A DNA stretch of 64,000 nucleotides. Origin: Mortierella alpina. Its lineage: Eukaryota > Mortierellomycota > Mortierellomycetes > Mortierellales > Mortierellaceae. Below the pieces are notes generated by a model. That model did no database searches. It was not told the DNA's origin and saw only the letters and a program-made list of their open reading frames with translations. Position numbers and translations under genes: made by a program. The stretch lies in NCBI GenBank assembly GCA_029449245.1, contig JANATF010000010.1, positions 620,001 to 684,000 of the forward strand. Reading direction: 5' to 3'. Positions 44,224 through 54,988 of the stretch are shown here, piece after piece (position 1 is the stretch's first letter; every line of letters starts with the position of its first letter).

Positions 44224-44653
44224 TGCATTTGAATTCGAGTGTGAATGGTGATTGGACGCGTGAATGAGCGAGATTGACGATGAGAAGGTGTACAATGGAG
44301 GTGAGAAAAGTGAGGCAGCACAGAACAGGTTTGCTTCGATTAGCGTGATATTGTGGTGATATTGTGGGACAAAGCCCTGGAAAACGATTTTGCCGAAAGT
44401 CGAGCAGCAACCGAGGTCGAAAGAGGGCGTTGAATGGCGTCTGTGTGAGAGTAGCGCAGCCCAGAGGAATGGGCACCTGTATCTGTACGGCAGGAGGTAT
44501 ACGTGGTTGTTTCGCTTGTTCCGATCTCGACTTGCAAACAAGCCCAACACGGACTCAGTTGCAACAAGCACACGTTGTGTTTTTTTTGCTAGCTTCCATT
44601 GCCCCCCGCTTCACGCGCACACTTTTTATTAATAAGGGTCCCATGCCTGTGTA
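44224..44653. other. Spacer between SET gene 3' end and hydrolase 5' end
   Basis: Both neighbours are on the minus strand. This stretch serves as the hydrolase promoter and leader and as the SET 3' UTR. No gene is seen; the ORFs are short and cross both strands. Confidence 0.5.
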
Positions 44654-45184
44654 CTATGGCTTCTTGTGTACAGTGTCCTCATCCTCTGTATCCGAGAGTT
44701 GTAACCGTGTCAGCAAGGCATCACCAGTCTCGTCCTCGCCATCGGTCCCTGACCAATTGCCTGCACCGTCAGCATCATTGCTCTCTGCCTGCTCGTGCTC
44801 ATCCTCCTCCATATCCGGGAACCAAAGGTTAGGCCCATAAGAGATGCAAAGCTCCTCGCCTGCTTGGATGTCACGCAGAGCACTGTATCGGATCACTTTA
44901 TTCACAAAGTCCCGCTGGAAGCCCACGTTGGGTTTGTTGGAGTGATTGAACATGCTACCGAGACCCAAGGCAAGGGCCATACCCCCTTGCCACCGATAGG
45001 TGTAATGATCCAACTGAGTGTATTGGCCATGGAGGGTATATTCTTCGCTGGGGAAGAGTAGGATCGGGGAGATGTCAATTGTTGCGCGAGCTGGTATCAT
45101 AGCGGTGGTGACAACGCCTCGACCTTTCGGTCCGCAGTCTTCGATCCGGAGTGCGCTTTGGTTGAACAAGGAGATGGACTCCAT
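44654..45184 (-). CDS. Small SET-domain protein
   Basis: A single exon of 176 aa from the ATG of MESISLFNQS; an in-frame upstream extension lacks ATG. It contains a compact SET domain: GPKGRGVVTTAMIPA at the start, the LGLGSMFNHSNKPNVGF segment (the N-H-S motif for S-adenosylmethionine and lysine channel), and GEELCISYG near the end, where the Tyr is the usual catalytic residue. No pre-SET, post-SET or MYND zinc cluster is seen. The C-terminal about 50 residues are acidic (EEDEHEQAE). The likely role is a protein lysine methyltransferase, possibly on a non-histone substrate. The family-level call is secure, the substrate is not. Confidence 0.88.
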   Translation of the reverse strand: MESISLFNQSALRIEDCGPKGRGVVTTAMIPARATIDISPILLFPSEEYTLHGQYTQLDHYTYRWQGGMALALGLGSMFNHSNKPNVGFQRDFVNKVIRYSALRDIQAGEELCISYGPNLWFPDMEEDEHEQAESNDADGAGNWSGTDGEDETGDALLTRLQLSDTEDEDTVHKKP

Positions 45185-46025
45185 GGTCTGTCGTGTGAAA
45201 GGCACTAGATGATATGACGAAGGAGGGAGTGTGCAGTCCTCGGCGACAGAGAAGATCAACTTCTGTCTACAAAGAGGTTTAAGGAGCGGCGGCGTGTTGT
45301 GCTATGAAGGCAATGTCGAATGCGTTTTGGATCCACACAATGTTGCTCAGCAGACGTCGTGAATGTCAAGGCCTCTGGGCTGTGAATGGGCAACTAGGAA
45401 AACTACGGACGAATGATTCATTGGATGGAGAGAAAGCAGGTACTTTTTTAAGGTTTGTTTGTTTACGATCCTCAGTCGAGGCCAAGTCACTGGCGTCCCT
45501 TGGTGCCTTTCTTGAGACATGTCTGTGCTTCTGATATCAGAAATGAGCAGCCGCATCCCGTCCATCGGTCCAACAAGGTCAAGTGGGCTTGCCAAATGCC
45601 CTAATCCCCTCGTTCAATTATATCACACTCATGTCGCTGTACTTTGTGTTCCTTCCAAAAAGTGGCCTTTGCGCTGGCTAGTGCATTACAAATGCGTGAC
45701 ACGTCGTGTTTCTTAACTCAAGCAAGCTTTTGGCGGTTCGGCTAGAGCTCGTCGGCGAGAAATCTGCAATTAGTAATCATTGCGATCATCGTGGTGCTTA
45801 TTCATCCTCGCCTTCGTTGTAAAAAAGCAGCAGCAATGGTGCCATGGCGGATACAAATGATGAGACAGCCAATATAAATATGAACCCGCCTGAGACGCTT
45901 TTTTTTCACATCACATCATCGGCACTCTTTTGCTCCAAATTTCCCTCTTCCCACGCCTTGCTCGCACCTCCATCCCCGTTCTTCTGCCCACTTCCATAAA
46001 AGTCATACTACTCGCAACTCTCACC
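45185..46025. promoter_or_regulatory. Divergent promoter, SET gene (-) and SDR gene (+)
   Basis: A TATA box (TATAAATA) lies at 45873-45880, just after a CCAAT element (45867-45871), about 146 bases before the SDR ATG. The leader is pyrimidine-rich. No coding gene is evident in 45260-45900. Confidence 0.65.
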
Positions 46026-47075
46026 ATGGCACCTATTCGAGTCTTTATCACCGGCGTTACTGGCTACATCGGTTCGACAACCCTAGACCTTCTCCTCAAC
46101 AAGGAATCGACCCGCTCAAAGTACACATTTCGCGCCCTCGTCCGCTCTCAAGAAAAGGCCGAGAAGGACGTGCGGCCTGCGGGCATCGAGCCCGTCATTG
46201 GGTCCCTAGACGACACTGACCTCTTGGAGAGGGAGGCAGCCAACGCAGATGTTGTTCTTTCGTTCGCAGATGCTGACCATCTTGCTTCCGTCAAGGCCAT
46301 CCTCAAGGGCCTTGAGCACCGCCCACGCCCAGATGGAGGCCGCAAGCGACCCATTCTCATCCACACGAGCGGCACTGGTGTTCTCTTGGACGGCGCCAAC
46401 GGTAATCACACCAGCAACGTCATCTACCACGACAACGACGTTGCTCAGCTCTCGACCCTTCCCCCAACGCAGCCTCATCGCCATGTCGATCTTGAGATCA
46501 TTAACCCAAGACTAAAGGGCGTCGTCGATGCCTACATTGTCGCCCCACCCACCATCTGGGGCTTCGGGACTGGTTTGGGCAACCACAACTCGATCCAAGT
46601 GCCACACAACATCAAGGTATCGCTTCAGCATAAGCGCGCTCTTCAGATTGGGAAGGGTTTAAACTACTGGTCCAAGGTCCATGTCATCGACCTGGCTCAT
46701 TTCTATATCAGTCTGTTGGAGCGCGCCCTGCAGGAGCCTCAAGACGGCTCGGCGACAGGGTCACTCCCCAAGAATGAGGACGCGTACTACTTTGTGCAAG
46801 AAGGCGACGACTTTGCATGGGGTGAGGTTGCACAGGAGATCGCCAAGGTGTTTAAGAGCCTGGGCGTCAATGATTCGGGCGAGGTGACTGGCACTACCCC
46901 CGAGCAGGAGGGTGCATTCTGGCCAGCAGGGTCTTCATCTGGCACGCTCCTCGGCGGCAACTCGCGCTCGCGCGCAGTCAAGGCAAAAGAGCTTTTGGGA
47001 TGGGAGCCCAAGTACACAGACTTTAAGGGCTACATTGCGGAAGAGGTCTATCGCCAGGTCAATCTTCAGAAGTAA
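46026..47075 (+). CDS. Extended SDR / NmrA-like NAD(P)-binding protein
   Basis: A single exon of 349 aa starting at ATG 46026 in a good context (CACCATGG). The N-terminal Rossmann motif is GVTGYIG (residues 10-16). Other visible parts are LIHTSGTGVL (strand 5 with the Ser/Thr of the active site), an N-H-x-D-like stretch, IVAPPTIWGFG (the substrate-side loop of atypical extended SDRs), and a C-terminal LGWEPKYTDFKGYIAEEV typical of epimerase-like folds. A canonical YxxxK is not obvious; the YHDNDVAQ region stands near where it would be expected. The protein therefore belongs to the atypical SDR/NmrA-like group, with roles from redox sensing to reductase activity. Which applies cannot be told from the sequence. 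Confidence 0.88.
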   Translation: MAPIRVFITGVTGYIGSTTLDLLLNKESTRSKYTFRALVRSQEKAEKDVRPAGIEPVIGSLDDTDLLEREAANADVVLSFADADHLASVKAILKGLEHRPRPDGGRKRPILIHTSGTGVLLDGANGNHTSNVIYHDNDVAQLSTLPPTQPHRHVDLEIINPRLKGVVDAYIVAPPTIWGFGTGLGNHNSIQVPHNIKVSLQHKRALQIGKGLNYWSKVHVIDLAHFYISLLERALQEPQDGSATGSLPKNEDAYYFVQEGDDFAWGEVAQEIAKVFKSLGVNDSGEVTGTTPEQEGAFWPAGSSSGTLLGGNSRSRAVKAKELLGWEPKYTDFKGYIAEEVYRQVNLQK

Positions 47076-47437
47076 GGCGTGTGCATGGCCCAGAGTGAAC
47101 ACAGCTGTGAACAATAAAAGACGAGAACACTGCAAATTTCCTTATCTGGCGGCATCACCCAAAAGCGGACACTTTGCTTCCCCTGAGTGATTCTCGAGTC
47201 CGTTGGATCCTCAGATCAGAGCAGGCAATCGGACCTTTTTTTTGCATCTGCCTTTGATCTCTCACTTCTTCATTGCCATTGCCTGACTGTCGACTCTCCA
47301 CTCTTCAGTCTTCACTCTCGACTCTCCACTCTCTACTCTCCACTCTCCACTCTCCACTCTCCTGCATCTTGCTTCCACTGCACTCCACTGCACTCCTCCG
47401 CACAGATCTGATCATCTCTCCATGCCATAGCCTGAGC
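47076..47437. other. Spacer with poly(A) signal and minisatellite leader
   Basis: AATAAA lies at 47113-47118, 38 bases after the SDR stop. About 47294-47364 is a degenerate tandem of CTCTCCACT-like units that would be part of the carrier promoter or 5' UTR. Confidence 0.6.
47113..47118 (+). terminator. Poly(A) signal AATAAA for the SDR gene
   Basis: A canonical hexamer shortly downstream of the stop codon at 47073-47075. Confidence 0.7.
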
Positions 47438-49348
47438 ATGACAACAATCTCATCCGCCCGCACAATCGACCTGACTCACACTATACCCTCGGGCATTTCT
47501 GTCCTCAACGTCCCACAACCAGGAGCACATGCAGGCACCAATCCGTCATTCACCTTCAATGCACACTCCGTCGTCGAACATGGCGAGAAGGACACTGTCC
47601 GAGGATCGGCCACCGTCGGTGTGCCCACAGCTGTGGCCCGCTCTATGCTCTTGCAAGCACTACAGTTTTGGTACCGAGTACCCATCAAGGTAATTAGTTG
47701 CTATCCACAACGAACAGCGTACTTTGAAGGACATACGCAAAACCTCCATGTGCTCACGGGCTGAGCAACTCGCCACGCATCAGTCATTAACCTTCTTCCT
47801 CCTGGGCAAAACATAGCTTTTCCGACCGATGAGAGTTGACTATCTTGTCATGGCCCGAGCAGCCACCATGGGCATCATTCCCGCACCCGAGAACCGCCTT
47901 GTACAAGCACAAGCCCATGCCCAAACGGTCAAACTCTCCAAGCGGACCCAATTCTTCCGAGCGACGTCGATTGGCATGCTCGCCCATGCGATCAACACAC
48001 AGGGCCTTGGATTTGTATATCGACAAGTGCTCCCACCTCTGATCATGAACTCGTTCATTGGATCGGTCTTGTACACGACCTACATCTTTACCTTGCCCAT
48101 CTTCCACCCTGCTTTCACCTACCAAAAGTCGCGGACGTTTCCTCCGCCACCATTTCCAGCAGTGTTCATGGCCGGTGCTCTTGCAGGAGCCGCTCAATCT
48201 CTGGTGGCAGCGCCTATGGACTCGCTCAAGGTCAAGTTCCAGGTGCAGGATTTGGCACATGGAGGCAAGCATAAGAGCATGTCGTCGTTTGCCATCACGA
48301 CGTTGAAGGAATTGGGGCTCAAGACTGTGTACAGAGGATTCGCACTCACACTTGTCAAGGTATGAATTGTTGCGATTTTGCTCTATGGCTGTTAACGCAC
48401 TATGACGCGGGTGTCGCGAAATGGGGAGGGGGGTCTTTTGCTTTTGATGTTTTCAACTGGTCCGGCGATGTTGCACACGCCTACGATTTGAACTAAGCAG
48501 ATGTTTCTTTATCGTATGGATAGGATTCTTTGGCGTGCGGGCTGTTCTTTGGCGTGTTTGAGTGGGTGAAGCAGCAAGGATATTACTATTTCATCGATGA
48601 GTTGTATGGGATTCGTGAGGACATGGAACTCTTGAAGGCGATGATGGTCAACAGCGAAGACGACACCTTGACACCTCCATCGCAGACACACAATTCCTCC
48701 AGCACCCCCTCCTCGCCATCCTCCTCTGCCACGACCACCAGCACGACGACGACGTGCAGTCCTAGATCCGATCCATCGACCCGACCTTACTTTCTACTAG
48801 AGCCGGTCTTTGTCCTGCTGGCTGGCGCGGCTGCAGCCATAGCCTACCAGGCAGTCGACTACCCACTAGAGCAGATCAAGACCATCTTTTATGCAAAGGA
48901 AGCCGAGCTCCAAGCCGAAAAACTCCGTAGCACCCCTCATCCACATACGCAACACCTCAATTCGTCCTCGATGCGGACCGGACCCTCCATATCCTCACAA
49001 CTCTACCGCCTCACCCGGCTCGAATGTGTAGCCCAGGCACGACAGTCGGGGGGTTGGCGACGGTTCCTGTTCTCGAATTTCGCCTCCACGGCGATTCGGG
49101 CCGTACCAGCGGCGTCGGTGGGGTTCTTAGTCTTTGAGGTGATGAAACGGAAACTGGACGCGCGGCGGTACGAATCGGAGGATCGCGAGATGGCATCTTA
49201 TTTGGACCGGATGATGACGGAACGTGAGGCGGAGAGGATCGCGGAATGGAGGGCTGCTCGGGAACTGGAGAAACTAGAGTCAGGGCCCGAGTATGATGAG
49301 GAATTGCGGGAACGGAATTATGAGAAACAGGAACTGTCATTGCATTGA
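47438..49348 (+). CDS. Divergent mitochondrial carrier family protein
   Basis: Three exons, 47438-47689, 47817-48359 and 48524-49348, give 539 aa. Two carrier signatures Px(D/E)xxK are visible: PMDSLK (from residue 217) and PLEQIK (from residue 379). They sit at the ends of hydrophobic helices (FMAGALAGAAQSLVAAPMD; FVLLAGAAAAIAYQAVDYPLE). A first repeat is degenerate, and a Ser/Thr-rich insert lies at about 48660-48775. The chain is much longer than the usual 300 residues. It has a polar N-terminus, and a C-terminus rich in Glu/Arg that is likely a coiled coil. It should be an inner-membrane solute transporter. The substrate is unknown and the fungal orphan-carrier group is the best match I can give. 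Confidence 0.82.
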
Positions 49349-50054
49349 ACTGGAAGGACAGTGAGAGATAGAGGAGCCACTGTTCATTTGTATAGGTAGT
49401 AGATTACTTTTTGGTTTTGTCCTGTATAAAGATAACATGAGGATGCGTGTTTCCTCCTTTCTCTCTCTCTCTCTCTCATGTATTCGTCAAGTCCTTTCTT
49501 TGGACATGTTCTTTTGATCATGAACCTCAAGCATTGAGGTGGAAATGGCGATGGGGTTGTACATTTTTTTTTATTGGGGAAGGGGGTTATGCGCTTTTTC
49601 CTAATGATGGGCTACAGGTTACATATGCAATGAAGGAAAAAAATGTGTGAAAGCGTCAGAAACAAAGGTCAACGGAGTGTATGCAAGGGATCTGAAAGGG
49701 ATCAAACCTATATAAAACATCCTACGCCCTGTGCTAGAAATCAGGATGTATGTGTGTGCGTGTCTGCGTGTCTGCGCGTCTGCATGTGCACAAGTGAATG
49801 TGTGTGGAAAAGAAAATCCGAAAATGAGTGTGGTATAAGCTGTACAAAGCTCTCCTTCGCCCCTAGGCGGAGACGGAAGGGGAACAACAACGCGATCAGA
49901 TAAAAATGATAACAGCGCAAAAGGCGATGAACACCTGGCGCAGATTGAGAGAGAAAAAAAAAGAGAACAAGAGAGAACAACCCCTCTCCCTCCTTCTCAG
50001 CAAGAATGAGTTCCTCCGGTCCATGGTTTGTGTGCCCTGCTCGCGTTATCTAAA
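49349..50054. other. Tail-to-tail spacer
   Basis: No gene is seen. It contains CT-rich and T-rich 3' UTR sequence of the carrier gene and a TGTGCGTGTCTGCG-type repeat near 49750-49800. The right end is the 3' UTR of the minus-strand Cys-rich gene. Confidence 0.55.
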
Positions 50055-50300
50055 CTACTGCGCCTTGGGCCGATCACAGAGACAGCAAGTGAAACAATAC
50101 GCGCAGTACTTGCAGAGTTCTTCGGGCTTGTACGTCCAACACTTCTCGCAGAGACCATCATCGAGATTGTCGTGGGGAGGGCCTCCGTAGAGACTGTCTC
50201 GCGGCTTGACTGCGTCGTACACGTGTAACTCGCACGGGCCATCTTGAGTGGCGGGCGCATATCTTGAGCCTGAGAGTTCAGGGGTCTTGGCAATGATCAT
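50055..50300 (-). CDS. Small Cys-rich protein, probable zinc binder
   Basis: 81 aa from ATG 50300 to TAG 50055. The last about 32 residues hold nine Cys in the pattern CxxC (LCEKC), then CxxCxxC, CxxCCxC (LCKYCAYCFTCCLCDRPK), following a polar GPCELHVYDAVK segment. Such spacing fits one or two zinc sites. The arrangement faintly recalls CRIPT-type proteins (YCxxCAY then CxxC) but the rest does not match, so I leave it unnamed. An acceptor-like TTTAAAACAG just upstream of the ATG suggests a 5'-UTR intron or an additional upstream exon. The reading frame is also open upstream to 50408 without ATG. Confidence 0.65.
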   Translation of the reverse strand: MIIAKTPELSGSRYAPATQDGPCELHVYDAVKPRDSLYGGPPHDNLDDGLCEKCWTYKPEELCKYCAYCFTCCLCDRPKAQ

Positions 50301-50907
50301 GGCTGAGTTGAGAGCGTTCTGTTTTAAATATGCGGCTAAAACTTTAAAGGTCGAGGATGTAAAAGATTTGCTCTGGGAACGAAAGCAAGCGGTGTACAAA
50401 TCTCTCACTTCGGAACTTTAGTATACGAAAAGGAGAAAAACGCGTGTGGTTTTGAACGTGCTGGTGCGGACGGCAGTGTATGGTGGGGGAGGTTCGCGGG
50501 GGTGCTGAGGAATCAGAATTCAGAAGAGACAGCAGAACAAAGGAGTAAGGAACAAAGGAACAAAGGTCCCATATTTATATTCGAGAAGGGATGCATTGAG
50601 CTTTGTGACGAAATGTCAACGTTGTGGAGAACTGTTGTACCTTTCTGCTCCCAAGCTCTCGCTTTGTCGCTTCCAGGGGAACCGCGCGCTGGAAAGCTGT
50701 TTATGTAAATCTCATTTGTGCATGCTGCATCGGCTCTCAGAATAGGTAAAGGCCCGTTCTTGCTACAAAGATTCAAAGAATGAAGAAAACTCAGCAAGCG
50801 TCTCTCTTGACACTTCGGCTCACGTACATACAGTTACTTGTTAAATGTGATATAGTCCGAGCCGCGTTTTTTATGGACTCCTTTGTTTATGCACAACCAT
50901 GTAGCTC
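50301..50907. other. Spacer; promoter of the Cys-rich gene and 3' region of the PPR gene
   Basis: No coding gene is seen. It includes the repeat AAGGAACAAAGG near 50546-50566. Both flanking genes are on the minus strand. Confidence 0.5.
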
Positions 50908-53685
50908 TCATATCCTACGCGTGCTTTCGACAATTTTATCTATCATGGGTACAACGTCCGGCCAATGCTTCGCCACGACCCCCTGGATACGGTCAAGCTC
51001 CTTCTTCAAGAACCCATACTGAGCCAGGCCAGTGAAGAGCAGCTCAAGATCCTCGGTCCGAGGCATCAATCCCATGTCGTAGCAAGATCGATCCAGCAGC
51101 TCTTCAATTTCACTGAACCGATTGTGCGTCAATAGCGCATTGAGATAGGCTGTGAATACCTCGGGCATGGGACGATGCATCCGACGCTCCGTGCTATCCG
51201 AGACAGTGCCTTGCTCTTGGTAGGTCCGTGGTTGCACTGCAGCGGCAGGTTCCAACATTGCAGTACGCCAAACTGCCTTAAGCGTATCGACATATCCGCG
51301 GTCCCGACACGCCTCGATTAAATGCAGCAAGTTACTGGTCGTCGGCATCCAATTGAGCGGTTTCTCGAGTCCCTGGAACCGTCGCCAAGTCTTGATCACT
51401 CGGTCTGGCATTCCATGCTCACCGTACGAATCAAAAAGGACCTTGAAATACTCTGGCGTTGGCTCTAGCTCCAGCTCCTCCATCAGGGCTGAGATCTCGT
51501 CAATTCGGCCGACGTTGAGTCGCGGTAGAGCGCAATAGATGCTGGTAAGGGTGGTGAGGGCGAGGGCATCAAACTTGATCTGCTTGCGGCTGATTTCCTT
51601 GTAGATGAACTCGGCCATTTCGACGTTTCCTTGCTGTCCATAAGCCCGCATTAGTACCGTGAAGGACGTGAGATCCGGCAAAAGGCCAGAGTCGGTCATC
51701 ACCTCCCAGTACTCCTTGACCTTGTCGAAATTGCCTTGCAAGGCGTGGGCACGGATCAAGGTTGTCATCGTCGGTAGAGTGGGTCGCACACCGGCTTCAA
51801 GCATGTGCTCGTATATGGCACTGCACCCCGCATAATTCCTGGCTCGGATCTGGGTGTTCATGAGGACCGTGTAGCAGTGCGCATCGGGTTGGACACCCAG
51901 ATCCAGCATCTCCTGGTAGCATCGAAGCGCGCCGCGAATGTCCCTGGTGTTTGACATGTAGTCCATCAACATTGTGAACGTGTGGACCGGGATCTCCAAC
52001 CTGGCGTTCCTCATGAGCCGCAACATCCGCTGAGCATTATCGAGCTGATGATGTTCGAGGTAGAGTTGAACAAGACGGCTGAAGACGACTGCGTCGGGCA
52101 CGATGTGGAAGCTATTCATCTCGTGGTAATAGTGCAACGCATTGTGGAGATCGCCTTGTTTACAACAGCCCGTGATCATGATGTTGTACGTCCATGATGT
52201 CGAAGGTCGGGTGTTGCGGGCAGTAAAATGTTCATGAAACACCTTGATGGCGGTAGGGAACTGGTCTGAGCGTACATAACCGTCCAGAAGTGAGTTCACA
52301 ATCACGTCGTTGATCGCTCGACCCTTGGACTTCATGTGATTGAAGATACCCATAGCGGCAGACAAATCCTTACGCTTCCCGTAAACGTTCATTAGGACCC
52401 CGAACGTGTGTTCGCGCATCTCTTCCTGCGGCAAGGATTGAAGCACGGCCTCCAACTGGCCGTCAATGTCTGAATCGAGACCTGAGCGAGCAAAAACCTT
52501 TATGGTGCTGGTGATGGTCCTTGCATTCGGATAGATCTGGTTGGCAGCCATCTCTGTTTGGATCTCGGCAATGGCTTCCTGGTTCCCGTCTCGGGCGTAT
52601 CCATCAATCAGGGTCGAGTAGGTGACGACATCTGGCTTCATCTCCGAGTCACCTATCATTGACATGACCTTCCTCGCGCCTGCATAGTCCTTCCTGTTGA
52701 CACACCGTTTGATGACCGAGTTGAAAATCCACATATTGGGCTTGACTCCGTCCTTGAACATTTGATCCAGTATCCTGTCTGCCTCATTCTGCATCCCTCT
52801 CTTAGCATACAGACTCATCAGGGTCGAGTAGGTCGCCACATTTGGCCGCAATGGCAGGGTTCCTGTCCTCATGTCACTGTAAATCTGTTGCGCCTCTTTG
52901 ATCTGCCCCTGCGTTGCGAGGCCGCGGATCATGATGTTGTAGCTTCGCACGTTGGGAGCCAGGTTGAACAACGCTGCATCGTTGTGAAAAAGCTCTATGA
53001 TCCGGTCTGCATCCTCGTGTCGGATCCAAAGGTCGAGCACGGTGTTGAGAGTGGTTATTCGAGGCGTATGGTATAACTTCATATCCTCGTAGATTGTGCG
53101 GGCCCATTTCGCCGAGCTGGCAGTATTGGTCGCCTGGAAGCAACGCAGGATCCGGAAATACTGCGCATCCGAGAAGGGAGCAACGGCCTTTGTTTTGTTT
53201 TTCCTGACGAGGCGAGTGTAGGTGTGCCAGATCTGCTGTGCGTTGCGTGAGTTGACAGCGTCGTTCATCATGAGCTTTGGCGAGACTGGGTCAAAGTCCG
53301 AAGGCTCTCGCTCCGAGAAGACGCTTTGACACCTGGCTCCCGTCCCGTTGCTCCCGATCCTCAGACTGTCCGCGATGGTTTCTTGGGGGTTGTGAGGCCG
53401 CTCTGTCCCTGGTGGTGCAAGAAAACTTGTGATGGCTGGGCGGTTTCTGTCCGGTGGAGTCGGAGAATTCAAGTGTGTTGCATGGTCCTGATCTACCGAA
53501 GCGCCCACCGCGGAGTGAAAGAACCTGCTCGCGACTGGAGCCTGCGCGCGTATGGGTATCCGAGGCGGGTGGTGCTGATGCTGGCCGTAGAGCAGGCGGA
53601 TCATGAAGGACGCAATCTGGCTGTCCCAGGATGGAGCGCGGCCCTGCTTGGCCAGGGCACGGCGGCTGGAATGAAGGGCATGCAT
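50908..53685 (-). CDS. Pentatricopeptide repeat (PPR) protein, probably mitochondrial
   Basis: One intronless exon. The chosen start ATG 53685 gives 925 aa and begins MHALHSSRRALAKQGRAP, an Arg-rich amphipathic mitochondrial presequence-like segment. An upstream ATG at 53886 would add 67 residues including a Thr-His run encoded by a microsatellite, which looks like leader. From about residue 220 on, 35-residue PPR motifs run in series (VRSYNIMIRGLATQGQIKEA; VATYSTLMSLYAKRGMQNEA; VVTYSTLIDGYARDGNQEAI; CYTVLMNTQIRARNYAGCSA), about 18-20 in total. PPR proteins bind single-stranded RNA and act in organelle RNA stability, processing or translation. Fungal relatives include Pet309/Cya5-type factors. 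The exact RNA target cannot be told. Confidence 0.9.
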   Translation of the reverse strand: MHALHSSRRALAKQGRAPSWDSQIASFMIRLLYGQHQHHPPRIPIRAQAPVASRFFHSAVGASVDQDHATHLNSPTPPDRNRPAITSFLAPPGTERPHNPQETIADSLRIGSNGTGARCQSVFSEREPSDFDPVSPKLMMNDAVNSRNAQQIWHTYTRLVRKNKTKAVAPFSDAQYFRILRCFQATNTASSAKWARTIYEDMKLYHTPRITTLNTVLDLWIRHEDADRIIELFHNDAALFNLAPNVRSYNIMIRGLATQGQIKEAQQIYSDMRTGTLPLRPNVATYSTLMSLYAKRGMQNEADRILDQMFKDGVKPNMWIFNSVIKRCVNRKDYAGARKVMSMIGDSEMKPDVVTYSTLIDGYARDGNQEAIAEIQTEMAANQIYPNARTITSTIKVFARSGLDSDIDGQLEAVLQSLPQEEMREHTFGVLMNVYGKRKDLSAAMGIFNHMKSKGRAINDVIVNSLLDGYVRSDQFPTAIKVFHEHFTARNTRPSTSWTYNIMITGCCKQGDLHNALHYYHEMNSFHIVPDAVVFSRLVQLYLEHHQLDNAQRMLRLMRNARLEIPVHTFTMLMDYMSNTRDIRGALRCYQEMLDLGVQPDAHCYTVLMNTQIRARNYAGCSAIYEHMLEAGVRPTLPTMTTLIRAHALQGNFDKVKEYWEVMTDSGLLPDLTSFTVLMRAYGQQGNVEMAEFIYKEISRKQIKFDALALTTLTSIYCALPRLNVGRIDEISALMEELELEPTPEYFKVLFDSYGEHGMPDRVIKTWRRFQGLEKPLNWMPTTSNLLHLIEACRDRGYVDTLKAVWRTAMLEPAAAVQPRTYQEQGTVSDSTERRMHRPMPEVFTAYLNALLTHNRFSEIEELLDRSCYDMGLMPRTEDLELLFTGLAQYGFLKKELDRIQGVVAKHWPDVVPMIDKIVESTRRI

Positions 53686-54010
53686 CCAGGGCAGGGTCGG
53701 AAGAGGATGCGCGTGCTCAATGGGGCTCCGGTCTGGGTCCCGGATGACGAGCCGCTGCGGGATGTGGAGGACACTGGGTGGACGGGTGGTGGCTGGCCGC
53801 GTGAGTGCGAGTGCGAGAGGGAAAGTGTGTGTGTGTGTATGTGTAGGAAGGATGTGTGGAGACGAGAAAAAAAAAGCGGACGCCATGGGATTGCTTTGTT
53901 TGCAAGGGTGGCCTTGCTGTGGCTTGTCCACTGCTAGTATTATGAAGAGATGCACACTCCCTCGCTTGCTCGCCATCTCTCTCTCTCTCTTTCACTCTCG
54001 CTTGCATCCC
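53686..54010. promoter_or_regulatory. Divergent promoter, PPR gene (-) and PIG-Y gene (+)
   Basis: Both reading frames remain open into this interval without certain starts. It contains a GTGTGTGTGTATGTG microsatellite at about 53826-53845 and a CT-rich leader at 53975-54000 before the PIG-Y ATG. Confidence 0.5.
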
Positions 54011-54988
54011 ATGCCCGACTTGACCAAGGACAGGCCCGGAGACCTGGCCCCGCCCGTCCTCAACGGATACAGCACCGCTGCAGCTATACCAGACAAGAAG
54101 CGCATCCACCACCACCCCTCGCTCTCCTCGCGAACAGACGCCTCACCGCTCTCGCTCGCTCTCCCGCTCTCCACCAGGTCCACCAGTGGCCTCAGCCTGG
54201 GCCACAGCAGCTCCATGGGCTACTCCAACACCAACGGAACACCTCTGGCCACAGCTCCCAGCTCGCTCTCTGCAGGATACCTTGAGCACAGAAGGGACAC
54301 CTTCCACAGCCTCACGCTCCCATCCTCCTCCTCATCCGCCTCATTCCAACCCTTGACCAACAGCAACCTCAGCAACAATGTCTCCTGGCCCAACCACTCT
54401 TCAGGGCTCCAGCACGACGACCATACCCATGGCTCCACTCCCGCCGCCTCTCACCCACCACTACACCACCGACCCCAATCCCTATCCTACGCAAACCAGC
54501 AATACACATCTGCGCCTGAGGCAACCTCTACACGTCGACGGAGGCTGTCGACGGCTTCATCGTCTTCCAAGCACCGTCTGGGGTCCTCGTCCAATCACCG
54601 GTCAAAGGCACACAACACGCCGCATCACACCCGCCGGTTCACCACGTTGATCTCTGACCAGGAGCCGGACACGACCTACCTTTGGGGATACCTCCTCTTT
54701 TTCTGCACCATGATCGGCTTCACGCTAAGCATGTATGCGCTTGTCGCGTCCAACTATGTGCCAAAGACCGAGAACAAGGTTAGTGTCACCTCTCTCTCAC
54801 TCTCGCTAGTCGCCCAATGATATTTTGTTGTCCAGAAAAACCAACCATTCCCACTCTTTCTCAAACAGACGCTAGACTGGATCAAGCAGGACAGCCATTA
54901 CTGTATGCTGGTGCCTGTTACCATTCCAGTGACCGTACTGGCAGTACTCTTCAATTGGCTAGGCATGAAGCTGTTTAGACACAACTGA
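54011..54988 (+). CDS. PIGY: PIG-Y/Eri1-like subunit of GPI-GlcNAc transferase, with long N-terminal extension
   Basis: Two exons, 54011-54778 and 54869-54988, give 295 aa from the ATG of MPDLTKDR; an alternative start at 53942 would add 23 residues. Residues 1-215 are Ser/Thr/Pro/His-rich and probably disordered. The C-terminal about 75 residues form a two-helix membrane protein: WGYLLFFCTMIGFTLSMYAL, then a short loop, then LVPVTIPVTVLAVLFNWLGM ending KLFRHN. The motif (L/V)P(I/V)TIPV and the W-x-G-(I/M)-KLFRHN terminus are the signature of PIG-Y, a small subunit of the ER enzyme that starts GPI-anchor synthesis by adding GlcNAc to phosphatidylinositol. Yeast Eri1 has this role and also binds Ras2. 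Human PIG-Y is only about 71 residues, so the extension is unusual. Confidence 0.85.
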
